64,000 nt of DNA from Sphingopyxis lindanitolerans (lineage in GTDB: Bacteria > Pseudomonadota > Alphaproteobacteria > Sphingomonadales > Sphingomonadaceae), in contig NZ_CM009578.1 of the NCBI RefSeq assembly GCF_002993885.1, positions 561,251 to 625,250 on the forward strand, in the 5' to 3' direction. Positions 26,944-35,548 of the stretch are shown here, piece after piece (positions within the stretch are counted from its first letter, which is position 1; each line of letters begins with the position of its first letter). The notes under the pieces were generated by a model. It did not search any database and was not told where the DNA came from. It saw nothing but the letters and a program-made list of their open reading frames with translations. A program made the translations under genes and the position numbers.

Positions 26944-29235
26944 TTAACGCCGCCGCCCCTGATGGCGAATGTTCGCAGGCCGCCCGCGCTTGCCGACGAT
27001 CGGCTTGCCCTTTCCGTCGCGGCGAGGCGGGCGCTTGGCGGGCGGATTGTCGTCGGCGTCGGGAAGCGCGAAGCGGAGGGCGCCGCTGATCGGGTTCGCT
27101 TCCATCAGCCGCAGGTCGAGATGCTGCCCGATCGCATAGCTGACGCGGCCATGCTCGCTGTCGAGCGTTCGCGCCGCCTCGTCATAGAAAAACCGCTCGC
27201 TCCCCAGCGTCGACACCGGCACCAGCCCGTCGCCGCCCAGCCCATCGACCGTCGCGAAGAAACCGAAGGGCTGCACCCCGGTGATCCGCGCAGCGACGAT
27301 CTCGCCGGTCTTGGTCGCCAGATAGGCCGCGACATAGCGGTCGATCGTCTCGCGCTCGGCCTCCATCGCGCGGCGTTCGAGCGCGCTGATCGCTTCCCCG
27401 ATGCGCGACAATCCCTTGGCGTCGGCTTCGCCCAGCCCGGTGCGTTCGGGCAGCCCCTTGGGCTTGCCGGGCACTTCGAGGCGATAGCTGTCGACGAGCG
27501 CACGGTGGACGATCAGGTCGGCATAGCGGCGGATCGGCGAGGTGAAATGGGCGTAGCTGCCGAGCGCGAGCCCGAAATGCCCCGCGTTGGCGGGACCATA
27601 ATAGGCCTGCGTCTGACTGCGCAGGATCGCCTGCATGATTTCGGGCAAGCGGTCGTCTTCGGAAAAACCGTCGATCAGCCGGTTGAACACCGCGGGGGTG
27701 ATGACCTGCCCGAGCGCGAAGCTCCGCTCGAAGGTTTCGAGATAATCCTTGAGGCTGACGAGCTTCTCGCGGCTCGGCGGCTCGTGGATGCGGTACATGA
27801 CCGGCGATTTCTTCGCCTCGAGCGCCTTGGCCGCCGCGACGTTCGCCGCGATCATATAATCCTCGATCAATCGGTGCGCGTCGAGCCGTTCGCGGACGCG
27901 AATCTCGGCGATGCCACCCTTTTCGTCGAGGATCACCTGCCGTTCGGGAAGGTCGAGGTCGAGCGGCGCCCGTGCCGCGCGCGCCTTGGCGAGCAAGGTC
28001 CAGCAGCCCCAGAGATGCTGGAGCGCGGGCAGCACGTCGGCATCCCAGCCATCTTTGGGTTCGTCGGCGTCATGGGCCGCCTGCGCATCCTCATAGGCGA
28101 TATTCGCGCGCAGCCGCACCAGCGCGCGGGTGAAGCGCCATGACGTCACCTTGCCATGCTTGTCGACGACCAGATGGCACGCCATCGCGGCGCGATCCTC
28201 GCCCGCTTTCAGCGAACAGACGCCCGCCGACAGCGTCTCGGGCAGCATCGGGACGACCTGGTCGGGGAAATAGACGCTGTTGCCGCGCCGCCGCGCCTCG
28301 CGGTCGAGCGCGCCGTCGGCGCGGACATAATAGCTGACATCGGCGATCGCGACGATCGCGCGAAAACCGCCCTTGTTCTTCGCATCCTCGTCGGGGATCG
28401 CCCAGACGGCGTCGTCATGGTCGCGCGCGTCGGCGGGGTCGATCGCGACGATCGGCAGGGCGCGCAGATCCTCGCGCCCGTCGGCAGTCAACGGCAGCTT
28501 CGCCGCCCGCTCGGCCTCGGCCAGCACCTCTTCGCCAAAGACATGCGGAATTTCATGCCGGGCGATCGCGATCATGCTGAGCGAGCGCGGCGCGAAGGGA
28601 TCGCCGATGCGGTCGATCACCTTCGCCTTGGTCGCCGGGCCGCGGCCCGTCAGTTCGGCGCGGACCAGATCGCCGATATTCGCGTCGCCCATGTCGGCAA
28701 CCGCGAAATCGAAGCGCGCGCGCTTGTCGGCGGGACGCAGCCAGGTCATCGGCTTGCCGCCGGGTCCGGTGTCGGAAACGAGCACGCCGATGACCGTCTC
28801 GCCGCCCGCCTGAAGCTTTTTCATCGGGTGCGCGACATGGCCGCTGCCGCGCTCTTCGGTGCGCGCGAGGATGCGATCGCCGACGCCGAGGGCGCCCTTA
28901 CGGCCTTGCTCCATCACGCGCAGTCGCGGCGCGGGGCCGGCGGCTTCCCAACGTTCGGGCACCGCCCACACGGTGCCGCCCTCGACCGCCGCGACGCGCA
29001 GCACGGTGACGCGGGGCAGTCCGCCATGCTTGTGGAATGCCCGCCCCGGCGCCATATCGACCAGCCCCTCGTCGGTCATGTCCTTGAGCAGCGCCTTCAG
29101 CGCGATCTTCTCGCCGCCGTGAAGGCCGAAATGCTTGGCGATCTCTCGTTTGCCGATCGCGCCGCTGCTGTCCTCAATGAAACGAAGAATCTGTTCGCGC
29201 GACGGGAGTCCGGGTTGCGGCTTGGGCTTTTTCAT
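26944..29235 (-). CDS. rnr: Ribonuclease R
   Basis: A 763-residue 3'-5' exoribonuclease. N-terminal winged-helix region (about 1-70, KREIAKHFGLHGG), cold-shock domains, then the RNB catalytic domain with the acidic cluster IDPADARDHDDAVW (metal-binding Asp residues), the HFTSPIRRYADLIVHRAL segment, and an S1 domain near residue 640 followed by a Lys/Arg-rich tail. It degrades structured RNA, including mRNA and rRNA fragments. Length fits the family. Confidence 0.95.
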   Translation of the reverse strand: MKKPKPQPGLPSREQILRFIEDSSGAIGKREIAKHFGLHGGEKIALKALLKDMTDEGLVDMAPGRAFHKHGGLPRVTVLRVAAVEGGTVWAVPERWEAAGPAPRLRVMEQGRKGALGVGDRILARTEERGSGHVAHPMKKLQAGGETVIGVLVSDTGPGGKPMTWLRPADKRARFDFAVADMGDANIGDLVRAELTGRGPATKAKVIDRIGDPFAPRSLSMIAIARHEIPHVFGEEVLAEAERAAKLPLTADGREDLRALPIVAIDPADARDHDDAVWAIPDEDAKNKGGFRAIVAIADVSYYVRADGALDREARRRGNSVYFPDQVVPMLPETLSAGVCSLKAGEDRAAMACHLVVDKHGKVTSWRFTRALVRLRANIAYEDAQAAHDADEPKDGWDADVLPALQHLWGCWTLLAKARAARAPLDLDLPERQVILDEKGGIAEIRVRERLDAHRLIEDYMIAANVAAAKALEAKKSPVMYRIHEPPSREKLVSLKDYLETFERSFALGQVITPAVFNRLIDGFSEDDRLPEIMQAILRSQTQAYYGPANAGHFGLALGSYAHFTSPIRRYADLIVHRALVDSYRLEVPGKPKGLPERTGLGEADAKGLSRIGEAISALERRAMEAERETIDRYVAAYLATKTGEIVAARITGVQPFGFFATVDGLGGDGLVPVSTLGSERFFYDEAARTLDSEHGRVSYAIGQHLDLRLMEANPISGALRFALPDADDNPPAKRPPRRDGKGKPIVGKRGRPANIRHQGRRR

Positions 29236-29252
29236 CGCGGGTCGTCCCTATA

Positions 29253-29403
29253 GTTCGCGCGGAGACGCGGAGACGCGGAGAGGTCGCGCCTGCCGCGAAG
29301 CGGTTTTCTCTTTCCAGCGCCGCGCCAAGGCGCATCGCTGGATGGAGAAAGGGGCCTGTCGGCCCGAGCGACCTTCGCCGCGTCTCCGCGTCTCCGCGCG
29401 AAC
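29253..29403. repeat. Inverted repeat element filling the rnr-proS gap
   Basis: A 26-base arm at 29253-29278 (starting GTTCGCGCGGAGACGCGG) is an exact inverted copy of 29378-29403. A second nested pair, CCAGCG and CGCTGG, lies inside. Each arm also contains the tandem unit GGAGACGC. Nearly the whole 172-base intergenic space is this element. Confidence 0.8.
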
Positions 29404-29407
29404 AAAA

Positions 29408-30934
29408 TCAATAGGTCCGCCCTATCAGCACGCGCTCGACCGCGGGCGCGCCGGTGAAGAAGCAGGTGCCGTCGGTGGGCGCAGCGCCCAAGGGTGTGTT
29501 CCGCATCGTCAGCTTGAGCGCCTTCAATTGTTCGACGATCCCGTCAAGCACATCGCCGGTCGGGCGCGACCATTGTACCTCGACCCAGCCGGTGAACTTG
29601 TCGTCGCCCGCAAAATGCGCTTTCAAATCCGTGACATCGCGGCGGATGTTCGTATCGATTCGCTCTTTGGCCTCGGCATGAAGGCTCGCCTGAATATCCT
29701 CCAGCGTCGCCACCACGCTCGTGACGAAATCCTCCTTGGCGACGAAGGCCGAATTGAGCTTGCCGCTCTCCTGGTACAGCCGGTCGCGGCGGATCACCGC
29801 GACATTGCGTCCCGCAACATCGCGCGGGCCGATCTCGACGATGATCGGCGCGCCCTTCTTGACCCAGCCCCAGCGCTTGGTCTGCGCCTTGTTCGCGCTC
29901 GCGTCGAGCAGCACGCGCACCGGCTCGCGGAACGCATCGAGCCCCTTCAACCGCGTTTCGAGGTCGCGGCAATAGTCGAGGATCGCCGCGTCCTCCTCAT
30001 TGTCGCGCAGCATCGGCACGATGACGATCTGGTGCGGCGCGATGCGCGGCGGGCAGCGCAGCCCGTCGTCGTCGCCATGGGTCATGATGACGCCGCCGAT
30101 CATCCGCGTCGACGTGCCCCAACTCGTCGTGTGGCACAGGCTGTGACCGCCGTCCTTGTCCTGGTAACGGATGCCCGCGGCCTCGGCGAAGCCGGTGCCC
30201 AGATAGTGCGAGGTGCCGGCCTGAAGCGCCTTGCCGTCCTGCATCATCGCCTCGATCGAATAGGTCGCGACCGCGCCCGGAAAGCGCTCGTGCTCGGGCT
30301 TTTCGCCCGCGACCACCGGCATCGCCAGCACCTCTTCGGCGAAGGCGCGATACATTTCGAGCGCGCGCAGCGTTTCCGCCATCGCGTCATCCTTGTCGGC
30401 GTGCGCGGTATGGCCTTCCTGCCACAGAAATTCGCTCGTGCGCAGGAACATGCGCGTGCGCATTTCCCAGCGCACGACATTGGCCCATTGGTTGACCTTC
30501 AGCGGCAGGTCGCGCCAGCTCTGCACCCAGCGGCTCATCGCCGAACCGATCACCGTCTCCGACGTCGGGCGGACGATCAGCGGCTCCTCGAGCTTCGCCT
30601 CGGGGTCGGGGACGAGCTTGCCCTTCCCGTCGGCGATCAGCCGGTGATGGGTGACCACCGCCATTTCCTTTGCAAAACCATCGACATGGTCGGCTTCCTT
30701 CTCAAAGAAGCTCAAGGGAATGAACAGCGGGAAATAGCAGTTCTGGACCCCCGCATCCTTGATACTCGCGTCCATCACCGCCTGGATGCGTTCCCAGATA
30801 CCATAGCCCCACGGCTTGATCACCATGCAGCCGCGCACCCCCGATTCCTCGGCAAGGTCGGCTTCGGCGACGACATCCTGATACCAGGCCGCGAAGTCGG
30901 CCTGACGGGTTACGCTGAGCGCATGCTTGATCAT
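29408..30934 (-). CDS. proS: Prolyl-tRNA synthetase, archaeal/eukaryote-like type
   Basis: A 508-residue class II synthetase. It has MVIKPWGYGIWERIQ, motif 2 region RPTSETVIGSAMSRWVQSWRDLPLKVNQWANVVRWE, TRMFLRTSEFLWQEGHTAH, and motif 3 region TSWGTSTRMIGGVIM, then an anticodon-binding domain starting IAPHQIVIVPM. This arrangement and the ending in Tyr (IGRTY) fit the archaeal-type ProS (type 3) rather than the long bacterial type with the INS editing domain or the short alphaproteobacterial type. Confidence 0.95.
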   Translation of the reverse strand: MIKHALSVTRQADFAAWYQDVVAEADLAEESGVRGCMVIKPWGYGIWERIQAVMDASIKDAGVQNCYFPLFIPLSFFEKEADHVDGFAKEMAVVTHHRLIADGKGKLVPDPEAKLEEPLIVRPTSETVIGSAMSRWVQSWRDLPLKVNQWANVVRWEMRTRMFLRTSEFLWQEGHTAHADKDDAMAETLRALEMYRAFAEEVLAMPVVAGEKPEHERFPGAVATYSIEAMMQDGKALQAGTSHYLGTGFAEAAGIRYQDKDGGHSLCHTTSWGTSTRMIGGVIMTHGDDDGLRCPPRIAPHQIVIVPMLRDNEEDAAILDYCRDLETRLKGLDAFREPVRVLLDASANKAQTKRWGWVKKGAPIIVEIGPRDVAGRNVAVIRRDRLYQESGKLNSAFVAKEDFVTSVVATLEDIQASLHAEAKERIDTNIRRDVTDLKAHFAGDDKFTGWVEVQWSRPTGDVLDGIVEQLKALKLTMRNTPLGAAPTDGTCFFTGAPAVERVLIGRTY

Positions 30935-30973
30935 CTGTCCTGTTTTCCGTGCTGGGGCGCGAGGGGGCCCGGA

Positions 30974-31513
30974 TTATTTCTGTTTGGCGAGTGCGGCCTT
31001 GAGGTCGGCGATTTCGGCCTTGAGCGCGGCGATTTCGGCGTCCTTGCCCTTGCCGGCGGCCGCGCCTGGGATGAAGGCCCCCGCCGCCTGCTGGAACATC
31101 TCGAGGTTGCGGCGCGTCAGTTCGGCGAGCGGGTTCGACCCGATGGCGCCTTCGATCGCGGCGCGGACGTCCTGCTGGTTCTTGCGGAAGGCGGTCATCG
31201 ACGCTTCCAGATATTGCGGCACCATCGACTGCATCTTGTCGCCATACATGCCGATCAGATGGCGCAGGAAAGTGACCGGCAACAGCGTCTCGCCGCGCGT
31301 TTCGGTGTCCATGATGATCTGTGTCAGCACATTGTGCGTGATATCATCGCCGCTTTTCGCATCGACGACGCGAAAATCGCGCCCCTCACGCACCATCGCG
31401 CCCAGATCATCGAGCGTGATGTAGCAGCTGCGTTCGGTGTCATAGAGGCGCCGGTTGGCGTATTTCTTGATGGTGACGACATCGCCGTCCGCGGCCGTCT
31501 TTGACTTTGCCAT
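30974..31513 (-). CDS. phaR: Polyhydroxyalkanoate synthesis repressor PhaR
   Basis: A 179-residue protein with the PHB-accumulation regulator N-terminal domain VTIKKYANRRLYDTERSCYI and MVREGRDFRVVDAKSGDDIT, a second conserved region TLLPVTFLRHLIGMYGD, and a C-terminal coiled coil (KDAEIAALKAEIADLKAAL). PhaR binds DNA and PHA granules and controls phasin and PHA genes. AAGGG precedes the ATG chosen. No PHA synthase lies in the window. Confidence 0.92.
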   Translation of the reverse strand: MAKSKTAADGDVVTIKKYANRRLYDTERSCYITLDDLGAMVREGRDFRVVDAKSGDDITHNVLTQIIMDTETRGETLLPVTFLRHLIGMYGDKMQSMVPQYLEASMTAFRKNQQDVRAAIEGAIGSNPLAELTRRNLEMFQQAAGAFIPGAAAGKGKDAEIAALKAEIADLKAALAKQK

Positions 31514-31694
31514 GCTGCCCTTACACTCCTGATCGATCGCCGCCGGCCGTTCCCGCCCCGGTTCGCCCGTCCCCGTTCGTGACACCCGACTTTAACATCA
31601 AATATTGATGCGCCGCAACATGCGAGGCCCGTGCACCCGATTCGGGTGGCGGTCGACAGGTTCGGGACCATGTTCAGTGCAATGCCTCCCAATC

Positions 31695-32741
31695 CTAAAG
31701 CCACGCACGCTCGAACCGCTTCCCCAACCCCGTGAGCAGTTCATATTGCGACAGGCCGCTGCGCGCGGCGGTCGATGGCAGGTCGTAATCGATCGCCAGC
31801 CACTCGCCCTCGGCAAGGCCGGCGGCCGCGCTCGCGTCGAAGGCGATCATATCCATCGAAACGCGGCCGACAAGCGGCAGCGCGTGGCCGTTCCATGTCG
31901 CGCCGCCGCTGCCTGCATGACAGCGCAGATAGCCGTCGGCATAGCCCATGTTGGCGATCGCGACGCGGGCGTCCGCCGGGGCGGTCCAGGCCGCGCCATA
32001 GCCGACCGCCTCGCCGCCGCGCACGTCGCGCATTTGCAGCACCCGCGCTTCGGGAAAGACGGTCTGGCGGATATGCCCCGCCGCCTCGCGCCTCGGCACG
32101 CCACCGTAAAGCGCCAGCCCGGGGCGCGTCAGGTCGAAGCCATAGTCGCGGCCTAGGCAGATGCCCGCGCTGTTCGCGAGGCTATAGCGCCGCGCCGGGA
32201 CAGCCTGCCGCACGACCCGGAAGGCGGCAAGTTGCCGCGCATTCTGGTTGCTATCCTCGTCGGCCGAAGCGAGATGGCTGAGCAAAGTCTCGATCGCCAG
32301 CCCGTCGAGCGCGCCGCCAAGCGCTTCCTCGACCCGCAGGCCGAGGCGGTTCATGCCGGTGTCGACCATGACGTCGCAAGGCCGCCCCTCGCCCGCCGCG
32401 CGCCAGCGCTGGACCTGCTCGACGCTGTTCAGGACGGGCCGCGCGGGCAGCGTCCGCGCGGCGACCATATCGGCCTCCCCAACCCCGTGGAAAACCGACA
32501 GCGACACATCGCCGGCCAGCGGCATTACCGCCGCAGCCTCGGCCCAGGTCGCGACGAAAAAGTCGCGGCATCCCGCGGCGGCAAGATGACGCATCACCTG
32601 CGCGGCGCCCAGCCCATAGCCGTCGGCCTTGATCGCCGCGCCGCACGCCGCCGCGCCGCTTTGCGACGCCAGCCATTGCCAGTTGCGGACGAGCGCGGCG
32701 GAATCGAGACGAAGGCGGAGCGGGGACGCGATGTCGATCAT
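31695..32741 (-). CDS. alr: Alanine racemase
   Basis: A 348-residue fold-type III PLP enzyme. The PLP lysine is Lys38 in AAIKADGYGLGA; the second catalytic residue, Tyr, lies in VGYGAAWTAP, followed by GRVSMDMI. It makes D-alanine for peptidoglycan in the cytoplasm. Slightly shorter than the usual 360-380 residues. The minus-strand MFS gene ends 40 bases upstream. Confidence 0.93.
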   Translation of the reverse strand: MIDIASPLRLRLDSAALVRNWQWLASQSGAAACGAAIKADGYGLGAAQVMRHLAAAGCRDFFVATWAEAAAVMPLAGDVSLSVFHGVGEADMVAARTLPARPVLNSVEQVQRWRAAGEGRPCDVMVDTGMNRLGLRVEEALGGALDGLAIETLLSHLASADEDSNQNARQLAAFRVVRQAVPARRYSLANSAGICLGRDYGFDLTRPGLALYGGVPRREAAGHIRQTVFPEARVLQMRDVRGGEAVGYGAAWTAPADARVAIANMGYADGYLRCHAGSGGATWNGHALPLVGRVSMDMIAFDASAAAGLAEGEWLAIDYDLPSTAARSGLSQYELLTGLGKRFERAWL

Positions 32742-32780
32742 TCGTCCGGCCTATACGCCTTTGCCGGCAGCGCCAATGGG

Positions 32781-34409
32781 TCAGCCCGCGCGCGGCTTGT
32801 CCCACTGGCCCTCGACCGGCTCCTCCAGCATGAAGATGGTGATCAGGAAGGCGACGAGGACCACGCCCCATGTGTACCACAGGCCGGCATAGGCGTTGCC
32901 CGTCTTGGCGATGATGAAGCTCGCGATCAGCGGCAGGAAACCGCCGAAATAGCCGCAGCCGATATGATAGGGGATCGACAGCGACGAATAGCGGACGTGC
33001 GGCGGGAACATTTCGGACAGCAGCGCGGCGACGGGGCCATAGGTGAAGCCCGACAAGGCGCTCAGCCCGAGCAGTACGACGAGGATGACGGATATGCCCA
33101 GCACGCCGGGAACCTGCGGCTCGAAGCTGTAGCCCATCGCCTCGAGCGCGGGCTTGAGCAGGACCGGATCATCGCTCGCGACCTGCTTGCCGCCGATATG
33201 GATCGCGACGCTGTCGAAGCCGCTGTCGCGCGACACCACCTTATAGGGCACCCCCAGCTTGGTCAGTTCGCCGAGCGTCTTGCCGCAGGCGGTCGCCTGC
33301 TGCTTGGCGAAGGGATCGAAGCTGCATTGCGACCCCGTGACGGTGATCGGCGCCTTTTCGGCGGCGGCCTCCAGCGCCGGGTTGGCGACGCTGCCCATCC
33401 ACCAGAACAGCGGAAAGAGCAGCACCAGCGTGACGCCATAGCCCCAGACGATCGGCTTCTTCCGCCCGATCCGGTCCGACAACCGCCCCGCCCAGACGAA
33501 GAAACCCATGCCGAGCGCCGCGGCCACCCCGACGATGATTTCGGCGGCGGTCTCGTCGACCTTCATCGGCCCCTTGAGGAAGGAAAGGCCCGAGAACATG
33601 GCGGTGTACCAGATCACCGTCAGCCCGGCAGCGATGCCGATCATCGCGACGAAAATGCGTTTCGGATTGCCGGGATAGGTGAAACTTTCCTTGAGCGGAT
33701 TTTTCGCGAGTTCGCCTTCGGCCTTCATCGCGCGAAACACCGGGCTTTCGGACAGTTTGAGGCGCATCCACAGCGAAATGGCAAGCAGCACCAGCGACAG
33801 AATGAACGGCACCCGCCAGCCCCAGCTTTCCCATGTCGCGTCGGCCATCACGGCCTTGCAGCCGAGGACGATGATCAGACTCAGCACGAAACCGCCGACG
33901 ACGCTCGCCTGAATGAAGCTGGTGTAAAAACCCCGCTTTTCGGGCGGCGAATGTTCGGCCACATAAATGGCGGCGCCGCCATATTCGCCGCCGAGCGCAA
34001 GTCCCTGCAGGATGCGCAGCGCGATGACGATGATCGGTGCGGCGATGCCGATCGTCGCCGCCGACGGGATCATCCCGACGCCCGCGGTCGCGATCCCCAT
34101 CAGGGTGACGGTGATCAGGAAGGTATATTTGCGCCCCAGCCGGTCGCCGAGAAAGCCGAACAGCACCGCGCCGAGCGGCCGGAAACCGAACCCCACCGCG
34201 AACCCCGCCCAGACGAGCAGCACTTCGAGCGTCGCATTGTCGCTGGGGAAATAGGCTTTGCCGATGATCGCCGCGAGCGTGCCGTAGATGAAGAAATCAT
34301 ACCATTCGAAGATCGTCCCCGCCGAAGAAGCGGCGATGACCAGGCGGATATCCTGCACGGTCGGCTGATAGGCGCCGCCATGGTCGGCGACGGCGGCTGC
34401 GTCGGTCAT
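32781..34409 (-). CDS. MHS-family (metabolite:H+ symporter) MFS transporter
   Basis: A 542-residue transporter. The N-terminal half has SSAGTIFEWYDFFIYGTLA, GFRPLGAVLFGFLGDRLGRK and RILQGLALGGEYGGAA, all hallmarks of the ProP/KgtP/ShiA group. An unusual non-membrane insert of about 90 residues with two Cys (SQCSFDPF and TACGKT) and the segment VPYKVVSRDSGFDS lies between two C-terminal helices and should face the periplasm. GGGGAGAG precedes the chosen ATG. Substrate likely a dicarboxylate, betaine or aromatic acid; not determined. Confidence 0.88.
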   Translation of the reverse strand: MTDAAAVADHGGAYQPTVQDIRLVIAASSAGTIFEWYDFFIYGTLAAIIGKAYFPSDNATLEVLLVWAGFAVGFGFRPLGAVLFGFLGDRLGRKYTFLITVTLMGIATAGVGMIPSAATIGIAAPIIVIALRILQGLALGGEYGGAAIYVAEHSPPEKRGFYTSFIQASVVGGFVLSLIIVLGCKAVMADATWESWGWRVPFILSLVLLAISLWMRLKLSESPVFRAMKAEGELAKNPLKESFTYPGNPKRIFVAMIGIAAGLTVIWYTAMFSGLSFLKGPMKVDETAAEIIVGVAAALGMGFFVWAGRLSDRIGRKKPIVWGYGVTLVLLFPLFWWMGSVANPALEAAAEKAPITVTGSQCSFDPFAKQQATACGKTLGELTKLGVPYKVVSRDSGFDSVAIHIGGKQVASDDPVLLKPALEAMGYSFEPQVPGVLGISVILVVLLGLSALSGFTYGPVAALLSEMFPPHVRYSSLSIPYHIGCGYFGGFLPLIASFIIAKTGNAYAGLWYTWGVVLVAFLITIFMLEEPVEGQWDKPRAG

Positions 34410-34514
34410 ACACTCTCCCCTGCCCCGGTTCGGGCTTTGCGCCATCTCTAACTCCCGCATGTCATCGCGCAAGCCTTCTTGGCGTAGCGTCATTCCGGTG
34501 GCAGACTATACGCC

Positions 34515-35282
34515 ATGCAGTTCATCGACCTTTCGATCCCGATCACCAACCATGTCGTGTCCGACCCGCCGGTGATGCGCCCGCAGATCACCTATATGAC
34601 CCACGAAAACACGTGGGAGCAGATCGCGATGTTCTTTCCCGGCCTGACGAAGGACGACCTTCCGGGCGGCGAAGGCTGGGCGGTCGAAAGCGTGACGCTC
34701 AGCACCCACAATGGCACCCATATGGACGCGCCGTGGCATTTCCATTCGACGACCGACAGCGGCGCGAGCGCGGCGCCGAGCATCGACGAAGCACCGCTCG
34801 ACCTGTTCTTTCGTCCCGGCGTGAAGCTCGATTTTTCGGATCGCCCCGCGGGCCATGTCGTGAGCGGCGCCGAGGTCGAGGCCGAACTCGCGCGCATCGG
34901 CCACACGCTCCAGCCGCTCGACATCGTCCTCGTCCAGTCGGGCGCAATCTACGGCACCGAATATTTCACCGACCAGGGTTGCGGCATGGGCGCCGAGGCG
35001 ACGCTCTATCTGACGGAGCGCGGCGTGCAGGTCGTCGGCACCGATGCGTGGAGCTGGGATGCGCCGTTCAGCCATACCGCAAGACGCTGGGCCGAAACGC
35101 GCGATCCGTCGATCATCTGGGAAGGCCATAAGGCGGGGCGGATCAGACCCTATTACCAGATCGAAAAACTGACGAACCTCGCCGCGCTGCCCCCGACCGG
35201 CTGGACGCTGAGCTGCTTCCCGGTGAAGATCGAACGCGCGAGCGCGGGGTGGATTCGCGCCGTCGCGCTGATCGACGACTAG
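34515..35282 (+). CDS. Cyclase-family (kynurenine formamidase-like) hydrolase
   Basis: A 255-residue protein of PF04199. The metal-binding signature is HNGTHMDAPWHF (HxGTHxDxPxHF), followed by a conserved ALQSG-like stretch LVQSGAIYG. Family members hydrolyse formamides or lactams or act on other small amides. It is divergent from the MHS transporter and may process its substrate. Its TAG stop lies in the left terminal repeat of the element at 35279-35548. Confidence 0.87.
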   Translation: MQFIDLSIPITNHVVSDPPVMRPQITYMTHENTWEQIAMFFPGLTKDDLPGGEGWAVESVTLSTHNGTHMDAPWHFHSTTDSGASAAPSIDEAPLDLFFRPGVKLDFSDRPAGHVVSGAEVEAELARIGHTLQPLDIVLVQSGAIYGTEYFTDQGCGMGAEATLYLTERGVQVVGTDAWSWDAPFSHTARRWAETRDPSIIWEGHKAGRIRPYYQIEKLTNLAALPPTGWTLSCFPVKIERASAGWIRAVALIDD

Positions 35283-35548
35283 GGTCAGGACCCCTTAATT
35301 CCACGATCGAGGTTTGAAGCGATTTTGCTCAGGGCGAGGAGGCAAGGCGAAGGAATATGTCGATATTTCAAGACTTGCCGACGAAGCCATGGGCAAAATC
35401 GGTCAAATCCCGCAGGGACGTCGAAATGGCCTCGATCTCAGGCCCGTGCGGCCTTGCGGGTAGCGATGCTACCCGCTGCACCCGCCCAAGCCTGATATCT
35501 TCGCCATTTCGACGCCTCGATCGTGGAATTAAGGCGTCCTGACCCTAG
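35279..35548. mobile_element. MITE-like element with 34-bp terminal inverted repeats
   Basis: The termini CTAGGGTCAGGAC... (35279-35312) and its inverted copy (35515-35548) match at 33 of 34 bases. Inside are a second inverted pair, CGTCGAAATGGC (35419-35430) with GCCATTTCGACG (35503-35514), and a perfect 9-bp hairpin at 35456-35476. No transposase is encoded; the only frame inside is 61 residues and unlike known proteins. CTAG at both ends fits a duplicated or preferred target of the YTAR kind. Both flanking genes take their TAG stop from these ends. Confidence 0.72.

Noticed and set aside
29135..31504. 789-codon plus-strand open frame
   Set aside because: Antisense to proS and phaR, with composition typical of a reversed coding frame and no recognisable motifs.
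35357..35542. 61-residue frame inside the MITE-like element
   Set aside because: It spans the palindromic core and right terminal repeat, lacks a ribosome site and resembles no transposase.
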